The notes beneath the pieces are model-generated. The model was given only the letters and a program-made list of their open reading frames with translations. It was not told the DNA's origin and ran no database searches. Positions 52,500 to 61,035 of a DNA stretch of 64,000 nucleotides are shown here, in pieces. Position 1 is the stretch's first letter; every line of letters starts with the position of its first letter. This DNA comes from an uncultured Bacteroidota bacterium (lineage in GTDB: Bacteria > Bacteroidota > Bacteroidia > Chitinophagales > Chitinophagaceae). Position numbers and translations under genes: made by a program. Location of the stretch: positions 18,650 to 82,649 of the forward strand of contig CAINUN010000100.1 of the NCBI GenBank assembly GCA_903853805.1, written 5' to 3'.

Positions 52500-53673
52500 C
52501 CAAATCAAAGAAAAAGCCGCTCAATACTTCAACGAAGTATGTGCAATTCGCCATCATATTCATGCCAACCCTGAGCTTTCTTTTCAGGAGTTTAATACGG
52601 CTGCGTTTATTTCTTCTAAATTGAAAGAATATGGCATTGAACATGAAACAGGAGTTGCTGGCACTGGTATTGTCGCTTTGATAAAAGGAAAAAATCAAGA
52701 AAAAAAATGTATTGCCCTTCGTGCAGATTTAGACGCCTTGCCTATTCTTGAAGCCAATGAAATTGACTACAAATCAAATAATGAAGGTGTGATGCACGCT
52801 TGTGGTCATGATGTACATGCTTCTTGTTTGTTGGTTGCTGCTAAAATTCTGAATGAAATCAGAGATGAAATAGAAGGCACAATCAAACTCATTTTTCAAC
52901 CTGGAGAAGAAAAACATCCTGGTGGTGCCAGCCTCATGATTAAAGAAGGAGTGCTTGAGAATCCAAAGCCAGAAGCCATTTTTGCACTTCATGTCTATCC
53001 ACATTTACCAAGTGGCACGGTAGGTTTTCGTGCGGGACAGTATATGGCTAGTGCCGATGAAATTTACATCACTATTGAAGGAAAAGGTGGTCATGCAGCA
53101 TTACCACATCAAACCATTGACCCCATTACGATAGCCGCGCAAGTCATTACAGCATTACAACAAGTTATTTCGCGCAAAGGCAATCCATTGATTCCTTCGG
53201 TGTTGAGCTTTGGAAAAATTGCTGGTGGCAATGCCACCAATGTCATTCCAGATAAGGTTGAAATCTTAGGCACACTGCGCACAATGGATGAAACTTGGCG
53301 TCATGAAGCCCATTGTTGGATAAAAGATATTACCGAACAAATTTGTGCTTCTTTTGGTGCAAAAGCAATCGTAGAAATCCCTGTTGGTTATCCTTCTTTA
53401 TTCAACGATCCACACCTAACTATAGAGACAGAAAACCTTGCCCGTGAATTTATGGGCGCTCAAAATGTGCATACACTCAATATGCGCATGGCTGCCGAAG
53501 ATTTTAGCTTTTATACCCATCATGTTCCCGGTTGTTTCTTTCGCATAGGCACCAATAAAAACAATAAAACATTCACCGCGCCCGTTCATAATGCACATTT
53601 CAATATTGACGAAACGGCAATGCAAACCGGCGTAGGTATGTTATGTTGGGTGGCGTTTAAGAGTTTGAGTTAA
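52492..53673 (+). CDS. M20 family amidohydrolase/N-acyl-amino-acid deacylase
   Basis: A 393-residue cytoplasmic metallo-amidohydrolase of the hippurate/IAA-amino acid hydrolase group. Metal-binding residues occur in MHACGHDVHAS (about 99), FQPGEEKHPGGA (about 138, catalytic Glu pair), HVYPHLPSG (about 165) and MAAEDFSFY (about 334); the small dimerisation domain carries KGGHAALPHQTIDPI. It hydrolyses N-acyl amino acids or similar amides; the true substrate is unknown. The gene overlaps the SPOR gene by 8 bp. Confidence 0.9.
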   Translation: MINQIKEKAAQYFNEVCAIRHHIHANPELSFQEFNTAAFISSKLKEYGIEHETGVAGTGIVALIKGKNQEKKCIALRADLDALPILEANEIDYKSNNEGVMHACGHDVHASCLLVAAKILNEIRDEIEGTIKLIFQPGEEKHPGGASLMIKEGVLENPKPEAIFALHVYPHLPSGTVGFRAGQYMASADEIYITIEGKGGHAALPHQTIDPITIAAQVITALQQVISRKGNPLIPSVLSFGKIAGGNATNVIPDKVEILGTLRTMDETWRHEAHCWIKDITEQICASFGAKAIVEIPVGYPSLFNDPHLTIETENLAREFMGAQNVHTLNMRMAAEDFSFYTHHVPGCFFRIGTNKNNKTFTAPVHNAHFNIDETAMQTGVGMLCWVAFKSLS

Positions 53674-53738
53674 TTATGTTTTTGGGCACACTTATTGAAA
53701 ATGAAAAATCAATTGTGTGTCACTTTACTGTATATTAG

Positions 53739-55367
53739 TTATACTTGAAACACCCCGCTTTTCCATTCTTTTGTAATTGGCGACTGGTTTGCTGCTTTGA
53801 TGCCATCAGAAATACGTTTGCGAGTGTCTACGGGATCTATTATTTCATCTACCCAAAGACGTGCAGCAGCATAGTATGGCGAAGTTTGTTTGGTGTATCT
53901 CTCAGTTATTTCTTTCAACAATGCCGTTTCTTTATCAGGTTCAATGATTTCCCCCTTTGCTTTCAATGCTGCTACTTGTATTTGTAGTAAGGTCTTAGCA
54001 GCTTGCTCTCCACCCATTACTGCAATTCGGGCATTTGGCCATGCATATATAAACCTTGGATCATAGGCTTTGCCACACATAGCATAATTGCCAGCACCAT
54101 AAGAATTGCCAGTGATAATGGTGATTTTAGGAACTACACTATTCGCAACGGCATTCACCAATTTGGCTCCGTCTTTTATTATGCCAGCATGTTCACTACG
54201 ACTGCCCACCATAAAGCCAGTTACATCTTGCAGGAATAACAAAGGAATTTTCTTTTGATTGCAATTTTGAATGAATCGAGCGGCTTTATCGGCGCTGTCG
54301 TAATAAATAACGCCGCCCATTTGCATTTCTCCTTTACCACTTTTCACAATTTTTCTTTGATTGGCTACTATACCCACAGCCCATCCGTCAACGCGTGCAT
54401 ACCCACAGACTATCGTTTTGCCATAATCTTTCTTAAACTGATCAAACTCACTATTGTCCACTATGCGTTCAATGATTTCTACCACATCATAAGGCTTACT
54501 ATTGTCGGTAGTAATCATGCCGTAAATTTCAGTAGCATCTTTCTTCGGCAATTCCGGTTTGATTCTATCAAAACCTGCATGTTCTTTTTCGCCTAATTTA
54601 TCCATAATGCGACGCACTTGGTCAAGGCAATCTTGCTCTGTGTCAAATTTATAATCGGCAATGCCACTGATTTCATTGTGCGTTTTCGCACCACCCAATG
54701 TTTGAATATCAATCTCCTCTCCAATAGCAGCTTTAACAAGATAAGGTCCTGCAAGGAATATAGAACCATTGCCTTCTACCATTAAGGTTTCGTCGCTCAT
54801 GATTGGTAGGTAAGCACCGCCTGCTACACAACTTCCCATGACTGCAGCAATTTGCGAAATGCCCATGGCACTCATTTGTGCATTGTTGCGAAAGATTCTT
54901 CCAAAATGTTCTCTGTCAGGGAAAATTTCATCTTGCAATGGAAGATATACACCTGCACTATCAACAATATAAATCACCGGCAAACGATTTTCCATTGCTA
55001 TCTCTTGCATGCGTAGGTTTTTCTTTCCTGTAATAGGAAACCATGCACCTGCTTTCACCGTATTATCGTTAGCCACAATCATACATTGCCTTCCAGAAAC
55101 GATGCCAATCCCAGAAACTGTGCCACCTGCAGGGCAACCGCCATGTTCTTCATACATTTCCCAACCCGCAAATGAACCAAGCTCCATAAACTCCGAATTT
55201 TTATCGATAAGGTATTGAATCCTTTCGCGTGGCGACATTTTACCACGCTCTTTTGCTTTTTCAATAGCTTTCTTTCCACCACCAAGTGACACTTGTGCAT
55301 GGCGTTGTTTGAGTTGGCTGATAGCAAGGCGCATCGCGTCATCGTTCTTATTGAATTCGAGACTCAT
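53739..55367 (-). CDS. Acyl-CoA carboxylase beta subunit, methylcrotonoyl-CoA carboxylase type
   Basis: A 542-residue carboxyltransferase subunit of a biotin-dependent acyl-CoA carboxylase. Two crotonase-like halves are visible: the N-terminal half with KMSPRERIQYLID, CPAGGTVSGIGIVSGRQCM and SAGVYLPLQDEIFPDREHFGRIFRN, and the C-terminal half with LFLQDVTGFMVGSRSEHAGI and ITGNSYGAGNYAMCGKAYDPRFIYAWPNARIAVMGGEQAA. The LPLQDEIFPDREHFGRIF segment resembles methylcrotonyl-CoA carboxylase (leucine degradation) more than propionyl-CoA carboxylase. The biotin subunit is not adjacent. Confidence 0.88.
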   Translation of the reverse strand: MSLEFNKNDDAMRLAISQLKQRHAQVSLGGGKKAIEKAKERGKMSPRERIQYLIDKNSEFMELGSFAGWEMYEEHGGCPAGGTVSGIGIVSGRQCMIVANDNTVKAGAWFPITGKKNLRMQEIAMENRLPVIYIVDSAGVYLPLQDEIFPDREHFGRIFRNNAQMSAMGISQIAAVMGSCVAGGAYLPIMSDETLMVEGNGSIFLAGPYLVKAAIGEEIDIQTLGGAKTHNEISGIADYKFDTEQDCLDQVRRIMDKLGEKEHAGFDRIKPELPKKDATEIYGMITTDNSKPYDVVEIIERIVDNSEFDQFKKDYGKTIVCGYARVDGWAVGIVANQRKIVKSGKGEMQMGGVIYYDSADKAARFIQNCNQKKIPLLFLQDVTGFMVGSRSEHAGIIKDGAKLVNAVANSVVPKITIITGNSYGAGNYAMCGKAYDPRFIYAWPNARIAVMGGEQAAKTLLQIQVAALKAKGEIIEPDKETALLKEITERYTKQTSPYYAAARLWVDEIIDPVDTRKRISDGIKAANQSPITKEWKSGVFQV

Positions 55368-55389
55368 TTAGTTGAAAAAATTTAGGAGG

Positions 55390-55397
55390 CAAAGATA
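55390..55397 (-). promoter_or_regulatory. Probable -7 box of the carboxylase gene
   Basis: TATCTTTG on the minus strand, 22 bp upstream of the start, matches TAnnTTTG. A -33 element is not obvious. Confidence 0.45.
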
Positions 55398-55468
55398 GAG
55401 TTTGGATATTGAAGTTGAGAATGAAGTTGAGAATTATCCTTGTTCGTATTTATGATTAATTATTGAAT

Positions 55469-55503
55469 TAAAAAAAGGAGGCTACTTATTAAAGCAGCCT
55501 CCT
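55469..55503 (-). terminator. Terminator of fusA
   Basis: An 8-bp stem (aggaggct / agcctcct on the minus strand) with a 12-nt loop, followed by TTTTTTT, 29 bp after the fusA stop. Confidence 0.9.
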
Positions 55504-55532
55504 AAAAACACAAATGAACAACTAAACAGCCT

Positions 55533-57677
55533 TTATTTATCCGAAGCTTTTCCTCTTGCTTTTGAAACTACTTCTTCTTCAATATTACGTGGAGCTTGTG
55601 CATAATGGCTGAACTCCATAGTAGATGAAGCACGTCCTGAAGACAAAGAACGAAGTTGAGTTACATAACCAAACATTTCGCTCAAGGGTACTTTAGCTTT
55701 GATAACCTGAGCGCCAGCGCGAGTGTCCATACCTTCAAGCATTGCTCGACGACGATTCAAGTCGCCAGTTACATCACCCATGTATTGGTCAGGAGTAATA
55801 ACCTCTACTTTCATGATTGGCTCAAGAATAACAGGTTTTGCTTTTTTACCAGCATCGCGAAAACCAGACTTAGCACATAATTCAAAAGACATAGAATCCG
55901 AGTCAACAGCATGGAAAGAACCATCAAAAATACGAATACGCATATTCTCTACCGGGAAACCAGCCAAAGGACCCGTAGTCATCGAAGCCTCAAAACCTTT
56001 TTGAATAGCAGGGAAAAATTCACGAGGAATAGAGCCCCCAAAAATATCGTTGATGAACTGATAAGTTCCTTTTCCTTCTTTCAAGAATTCTTCATCAGCA
56101 GGGCCAATTTCAAATTGAATATCAGCAAACTTACCTCTACCACCCGATTGTTTTTTATAAACCTCGCGATGCGTAACCATTTGGTTAAAAGCCTCTTTAT
56201 AAGCAACCTGAGGAGCACCTTGATTCACTTCCACCTTAAATTCACGACGCATACGGTCAATAATGATTTCAAGATGAAGTTCACCCATACCACGAAGAAT
56301 AGTTTGACCTGTATCCTCATCAGTATTCACACGAAGTGTAGGATCTTCTTCCACTAGTTTGGCAATTGCCATTCCCATTTTATCAACATCTACTTGGGTT
56401 TTTGGCTCAATAGCAATGGCAATAACAGGTTCAGGAATGAACATGTTTTCAAGTACGATTGGATTTTTTTCATCACAAAGCGTATCCCCTGTTTTAATAT
56501 CTTTAAAACCAACTGCTGCGCCAATATCACCAGCTTCGATAAAATCAATTGGATTTTGCTTGTTGGCGTGCATTTGCATGATGCGGCTGATACGCTCGTT
56601 TTTACCAGAACGTACATTAAATACATACGAACCAGAGTTTAAACGACCAGAATATGCACGGAAGAATGCTAAACGACCCACAAATGGATCAGTCATGATT
56701 TTAAAAGCCAAGGCTGCAAAAGGTTCTTTAGCATTTGGTTGACGAATAATTTCTTCACCAGTTTCAGGATTAAGTCCTTTTATAGCTTCTACATCAAGCG
56801 GACTAGGCAAGTAACGAATAACACCATCAAGAGCAACTTGAACTCCTTTATTCTTATAAGCAGAACCACACATCATCGGAACGATACTCAAGTCAATACA
56901 AGCCTTACGAACTGCTTCATGAATCTCATCTTCAGAAATACTGTTAGGGTCTTCAAAGAATTTCTCCATTAAAGTATCATCATATTCAGCAACGGCTTCA
57001 ACAAGGTGTGCACGCCAAAAATCAGCTTCTTCCTTCATGTCATCAGGAATAGGAGTTTCAGCATAAGTCATTCCTTGAGTCGCGTCATCCCAAATAATCC
57101 CTTTCATGGTTATTAGGTCAACAACTCCTTTAAAGTGGTCTTCAGCACCAATTGGTAATTGAAGTGGAACAGCCTTAGCGCCCAACATTTCTTTTACCTG
57201 TTGAACAACCATCAAGAAGTCGGCACCTACACGATCCATTTTATTTACAAAACCTATACGAGGTACCCTATAACGATTAGCTTGACGCCATACCGTTTCT
57301 GATTGTGGCTCAACGCCATCTACAGCTGAAAAAAGAGCAACAAGACCATCTAAAACACGCAACGAACGCTCTACCTCAATAGTAAAGTCCACGTGACCTG
57401 GAGTGTCAATGATATTGAATTTATAGTTTTTACTTTCTGGTAATTTTTTACCTTGAGTAGTTGGGAAATTCCAAAAACATGTGGTTGCTGCGGAAGTGAT
57501 GGTAATTCCACGTTCTTGTTCTTGGGCCATCCAATCCATAGTAGCGGCACCTTCATGCACCTCTCCAATTTTATGGTTTACACCAGTGTAGTAAAGAATG
57601 CGTTCTGTGGTTGTGGTTTTACCGGCATCAATGTGCGCTGCAATACCAAAGTTGCGCTGTAAGCGTAAGTCTGCCAT
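55533..57677 (-). CDS. fusA: Elongation factor G
   Basis: A 714-residue translational GTPase driving ribosomal translocation, and recycling with RRF. G1 is [20 protein letters not shown] (about 13), the switch II region [23 protein letters not shown] (about 89), G4 [11 protein letters not shown]. Domains II-V follow, with [18 protein letters not shown] and [22 protein letters not shown] short insertion ([16 protein letters not shown]) before switch II is typical of Bacteroidota EF-G. It is not linked to rpsL/rpsG/tuf here and stands as a single gene. Confidence 0.95.
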   Translation of the reverse strand: MADLRLQRNFGIAAHIDAGKTTTTERILYYTGVNHKIGEVHEGAATMDWMAQEQERGITITSAATTCFWNFPTTQGKKLPESKNYKFNIIDTPGHVDFTIEVERSLRVLDGLVALFSAVDGVEPQSETVWRQANRYRVPRIGFVNKMDRVGADFLMVVQQVKEMLGAKAVPLQLPIGAEDHFKGVVDLITMKGIIWDDATQGMTYAETPIPDDMKEEADFWRAHLVEAVAEYDDTLMEKFFEDPNSISEDEIHEAVRKACIDLSIVPMMCGSAYKNKGVQVALDGVIRYLPSPLDVEAIKGLNPETGEEIIRQPNAKEPFAALAFKIMTDPFVGRLAFFRAYSGRLNSGSYVFNVRSGKNERISRIMQMHANKQNPIDFIEAGDIGAAVGFKDIKTGDTLCDEKNPIVLENMFIPEPVIAIAIEPKTQVDVDKMGMAIAKLVEEDPTLRVNTDEDTGQTILRGMGELHLEIIIDRMRREFKVEVNQGAPQVAYKEAFNQMVTHREVYKKQSGGRGKFADIQFEIGPADEEFLKEGKGTYQFINDIFGGSIPREFFPAIQKGFEASMTTGPLAGFPVENMRIRIFDGSFHAVDSDSMSFELCAKSGFRDAGKKAKPVILEPIMKVEVITPDQYMGDVTGDLNRRRAMLEGMDTRAGAQVIKAKVPLSEMFGYVTQLRSLSSGRASSTMEFSHYAQAPRNIEEEVVSKARGKASDK

Positions 57678-58087
57678 TGTTATTTTTATTAATTACTTTT
57701 CAAAAATGAGGTGCAAAGGTACGGGTTGATGTTTAAATTTCGTGCTTGTGATAAGATTTTTTTTAAGAGATCATAGAATGCATGATTATACTATTGCAAT
57801 TAGTTAATCAGAATTCAAGCACATTATTGGTGTAAATTCTCTGAATGTGAGGGACTTGATTGAAGTCTAATAATAACAGCAAGTTAATACTCCAAATGTT
57901 TAGTGTTATAGGTTTCATTATGAATTTGAAACCCTTTTTTAGATAAACTGGTTTACTTTCTTTAATGGCGTGAAGTTCAAAAGCACAAACAAAACTCTCA
58001 TATTCAGTTGCAACCAATCGACTTAAGTTTTTTTAACTAAGAGTTTAGAGTGAATTATAGTGTCTGTGTCTGCAAACAAAACTATGT
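57678..58087. other. Gene-free 410-bp region upstream of fusA
   Basis: It contains the -7 box of fusA and one weak TTG-started frame (57808..58017, 69 codons) without family similarity. No terminator of the NlpC/P60 gene was seen. Otherwise nothing is recognised. Confidence 0.55.
57715..57722 (-). promoter_or_regulatory. Probable -7 box of fusA
   Basis: TACCTTTG on the minus strand fits TAnnTTTG and lies 37 bp upstream of the fusA start; no -33 TTG at standard spacing. Confidence 0.5.
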
Positions 58088-58798
58088 TTAGTAGCAAATT
58101 GTTTTTCCCGCACCAGCGAACATCCTTTTCCAATAAGGTTCGTTAAGACTACTAATAGTTACACCTTGAGAAGTGGAGGCATGTACAAAGAAATTGTTTG
58201 ATAAATAAACACCTACATGTGAAATGCGAGTTCTTTTTTTCTTTCTTCTACCATAAGTGTGTTGGAAGAAAACAAGATCGCCTTCCTTTAAATTGTTATG
58301 GTCTATTATTTTATCGCAACTTTTGAATTGCTCTACGGAACTTCTTAGCAAAGATGTGCCAAACACTTGTTCATAAAGTTTTTGTGCAAAAGCAGAACAA
58401 TCAATTCCATTTTTATCGTGACCACCAAGACGGTAGCGAACGCCATACCATTCGTCAATGAAATTATACAAAGCAACATTGGTAGTTGCTGTTGTTCCAA
58501 TCCCCTGAAGTGTGTAAGTTTTTATTGTGGCTTCCTCTTTTTTTTCTTCAGGGGTCACTTCAGCTTCGACTTTTGCTATTTCAGGGATATCATAGCGATT
58601 GATTAATTGTGGCTCAGGTACTGACTCTGTTACCACCATCTTGCCATAAGAACGTTTGGGTGGCAAAGATAGATTGTCAATAAAATGTGGGTCAGAATTC
58701 GGCATAGTGTTGCTAATTTCCTGAGCAAAAGTTGCAATAGAAAATCCTTGAGTCAATAATACACAAGTCAAAAAGTTCTTGAAAATATTCCGAATCAT
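58088..58798 (-). CDS. NlpC/P60 (C40) peptidoglycan endopeptidase
   Basis: A 236-residue exported protein (signal peptide to about SIATFAQ). A Pro/Glu-rich linker leads to the NlpC/P60 domain (about 115-236): YRLGGHDKNGIDCSAFAQKLY with the catalytic Cys, LKEGDLVFFQ and ISHVGVYLSNNFFVHAST with the catalytic His. Such enzymes cleave stem peptides of peptidoglycan. It lies 21 bp after the small cytochrome gene on the same strand; the link to that operon may be only transcriptional. Confidence 0.9.
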   Translation of the reverse strand: MIRNIFKNFLTCVLLTQGFSIATFAQEISNTMPNSDPHFIDNLSLPPKRSYGKMVVTESVPEPQLINRYDIPEIAKVEAEVTPEEKKEEATIKTYTLQGIGTTATTNVALYNFIDEWYGVRYRLGGHDKNGIDCSAFAQKLYEQVFGTSLLRSSVEQFKSCDKIIDHNNLKEGDLVFFQHTYGRRKKKRTRISHVGVYLSNNFFVHASTSQGVTISSLNEPYWKRMFAGAGKTICY

Positions 58799-58819
58799 TT
58801 GGTGAAAACAACGGCAAAT

Positions 58820-59089
58820 TTAGTTTCCTGACTTCAAAAATTCAACAATCTTTTCCTCCTCATCATCAGTTATAGCTAGTTTAGATGCCATGTGAGTAGT
58901 TATGACACCCCATTGCATATCACCAAAAGCATCTGGAGGAGGGTTATTATGACAACGTTGACAGTTTTCAGCCCAAAGTTGAGCACCAGATTTTTCAGTA
59001 ATTTTTGATGGAGCTGCGCAAGCGAATAAAATAAATGAGCTTAAAGCCACAAATAGTGTAAAGACTGAGATTTGGTTAATTCTGTTCAT
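58820..59089 (-). CDS. Small monohaem c-type cytochrome lipoprotein
   Basis: An 89-residue protein with lipobox FILFACAAP (Cys24) and one haem c site, AENCQRCHNNPPPDAF. The later MASKLAITDDEEEKIVEFLKSGN supplies a possible Met ligand (THMASKL) and the C-terminal helix. It would sit on a periplasmic membrane face and pass single electrons. It follows the barrel protein gene by 24 bp and is part of a cytochrome-barrel-cytochrome operon. Confidence 0.83.
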   Translation of the reverse strand: MNRINQISVFTLFVALSSFILFACAAPSKITEKSGAQLWAENCQRCHNNPPPDAFGDMQWGVITTHMASKLAITDDEEEKIVEFLKSGN

Positions 59090-59113
59090 GTTTATTGTTT
59101 TTTATTCTGTGTA

Positions 59114-60262
59114 TTAAAATCCAAAGCCCCATTGCAAAAACAATTTGCTAGATTGTTCTTTATTGTATTCGTTTTCATTGGTTTGATAATTTAGTTTTAT
59201 CACAGAGCGCCAAGAATACCAGTAATTTAATCCAAAAGTTACTTGACTTACATGGTTTGCCCATGCAGCAGTTTCTGGAAGTTCAATATGTGAATACCGC
59301 CAATTCAATTCCAAACGACTCAAAAAATCATTTTCTACAAAAGAAGGTCTCAGAGAAGCTTGAATAAAATAGGCAGTACTATTGCTAGTGAAATTAGAGT
59401 CAACCCCCGTCATTGAAGTGTCGACCATGTAAACTGTTTTATCAACATTAATAGTATTGTACTGAGCTTTCAATTCAAAATTACTTTTGATGAAGTTGAG
59501 TTTGTGATTAAAAGATAAATCAATTGCTGAAAGGCTTGCACCAACATTTCGGTATGTTTCATTTTCTTTATCTCCAACTTTTGCTATTTGTTGAGATAAG
59601 CCAATTTCAAAACAAGAATTGGAAAATGGTAGAAAACCAATTCGACCACCTAGTGCTTTATTGTCGTTATTGTCGGGGATGTTTTCAAACATCAACATTC
59701 CGTTCATCATTGGGTCGTTTGTAACCAAGGATGGTCCATTTGTAGCATAAACTACATAATTAACTTTCGAAGGACCGAATTGTAATGCGCCCTCAGCTTC
59801 AAATCCAAATTCGGTCATAGGACCTGCAAGAAATTCAGCGTCATGGCTAAATCCTAAAGGATTATCAGCAAATTTATTCACCCAAGATGGATGTATTCTT
59901 TCAGAAAAAATGCCAAATGGACTTAAAAATTTCCCTGCACCTAATTCCAGTCCTTTGCAAATTTTATAATGAAAAACTGCAAATTCTACTTCTAGAGAAG
60001 TTTTTCCATTCATTCTTTCCAAAGAAAGTTCTTCTTCAAAAAAGAAACGGTCTTTCTTCCAAAGTATTATCGGGTGAATCCCAATATAGGTCATGGCTTC
60101 ATCGGACTTATCTTCTTTTGAAACTTCAGTAAAACCAAATCCTGATAAAAGGAATGAAGCCTCTTTTTTATCTTTAGTGTTTGGCTCTGAATTAATGGGT
60201 TCTTGTGCTTTTAGCATATTGGCTGTAAGTAGAAAAACTAGAGCAATTAATGATTTTTTCAT
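59114..60262 (-). CDS. Outer-membrane beta-barrel protein between two cytochrome genes
   Basis: A 382-residue protein with signal peptide (MKKSLIALVFLLTANMLKAQ) and alternating amphipathic strands, ending in an aromatic residue (LFLQWGFGF) as outer-membrane barrels do. GLELGAGKFLSPFGIFSERIHPSWVNKFADNPLGF resembles porin-type barrels of iron and denitrification loci. It starts 5 bp after a cytochrome c gene and is followed by another, so it may be the conduit or binding partner for redox proteins, though a simple porin is equally possible. Confidence 0.75.
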   Translation of the reverse strand: MKKSLIALVFLLTANMLKAQEPINSEPNTKDKKEASFLLSGFGFTEVSKEDKSDEAMTYIGIHPIILWKKDRFFFEEELSLERMNGKTSLEVEFAVFHYKICKGLELGAGKFLSPFGIFSERIHPSWVNKFADNPLGFSHDAEFLAGPMTEFGFEAEGALQFGPSKVNYVVYATNGPSLVTNDPMMNGMLMFENIPDNNDNKALGGRIGFLPFSNSCFEIGLSQQIAKVGDKENETYRNVGASLSAIDLSFNHKLNFIKSNFELKAQYNTINVDKTVYMVDTSMTGVDSNFTSNSTAYFIQASLRPSFVENDFLSRLELNWRYSHIELPETAAWANHVSQVTFGLNYWYSWRSVIKLNYQTNENEYNKEQSSKLFLQWGFGF

Positions 60263-60267
60263 AATCT

Positions 60268-60651
60268 TTATTTTTTACCTAAAAAACGTATGTAATTCAC
60301 CATTTGCCATCGCTGAATTGGTGTAAGTGTTTTTTGAAATGAAACCATTGCACCACGCCCTGTTGATAGTTTCCAAAATAATGCTCCATCACTTTGGTTT
60401 TGAATAAAATCGGAAGTGAAATTGGCTGGTTTGGGTTTTAGTTGAGCACTCGCAATGCCATCTCCTTTTCCTTTTTCTCCATGGCAAACAAAGCAAATGG
60501 ACATGAACACTTTTTTGCCATTTTGGGGGTTGTCATTTACTAGAGGATTTTGAAGAGTATCAGCAAATGTTGGCGCTTTCCAAGGGGCTGGATTTTGAGC
60601 ATTTGCTTTAAATACAAATGTCACAAATAGCAACATCATCAAAAACTTCAC
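60268..60651 (-). CDS. Monohaem c-type cytochrome
   Basis: About 127 residues when begun at the GTG at 60651, which gives a proper signal peptide (MKFLMMLLFVTFVFKANAQ); the track start 54 codons earlier gives no signal. One haem site, SICFVCHGEKGKGDGIASAQLKPKPANF, and a downstream GALFWKLSTGRGAMVSF with the Met ligand are typical of cytochrome c class I domains that accept electrons in the periplasm. It is first in an operon with a barrel protein (5-bp gap). The start choice is moderately certain. Confidence 0.8.
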   Translation of the reverse strand: MKFLMMLLFVTFVFKANAQNPAPWKAPTFADTLQNPLVNDNPQNGKKVFMSICFVCHGEKGKGDGIASAQLKPKPANFTSDFIQNQSDGALFWKLSTGRGAMVSFQKTLTPIQRWQMVNYIRFLGKK

Positions 60652-60913
60652 AAGAATTAATTTGCTGCAAAAGTATTTTTGGTGTGTGGTATTTTTAATG
60701 ATTGCCGTCATTATACAGTGCAAATCTGAATTTGATTCCATCTTGTTTCTGAAAATCAGTTTTTTGGGGATTTTTAATTTAAGGTAGAATTTTATGTTTT
60801 TTAAAGAAAGCAAATTCTCTATTTGGACTTGATAATTTAGTTTTTTGAAACTGACTTGAATACCATTGAATTTAATTGTTGATAATTTGATAACTTTAGT
60901 ACAAGTTTTTTGT

Positions 60914-60921
60914 TACATTTG
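60914..60921 (+). promoter_or_regulatory. Probable -7 box of the giant adhesin gene
   Basis: TACATTTG matches TAnnTTTG; a TTTG lies 24 bp further upstream, a little beyond the usual spacing. It would give a leader of about 110 nt before 61036. Confidence 0.45.
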
Positions 60922-61035
60922 CATTTTAAAAGCTTGTTAAGTGATTGTTAACCGTTAACAATTTGAAATTAACAAATGCTGACCAACTATTTTTAACCAT
61001 TATTCCTAATTTCTTTAACCAAGAAAACATCTTTT

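Noticed and set aside
57808-58017. 69-residue minus-strand ORF upstream of fusA
   Set aside because: TTG start, no visible ribosome-binding signal, no family similarity; composition is ambiguous, so it is not called.
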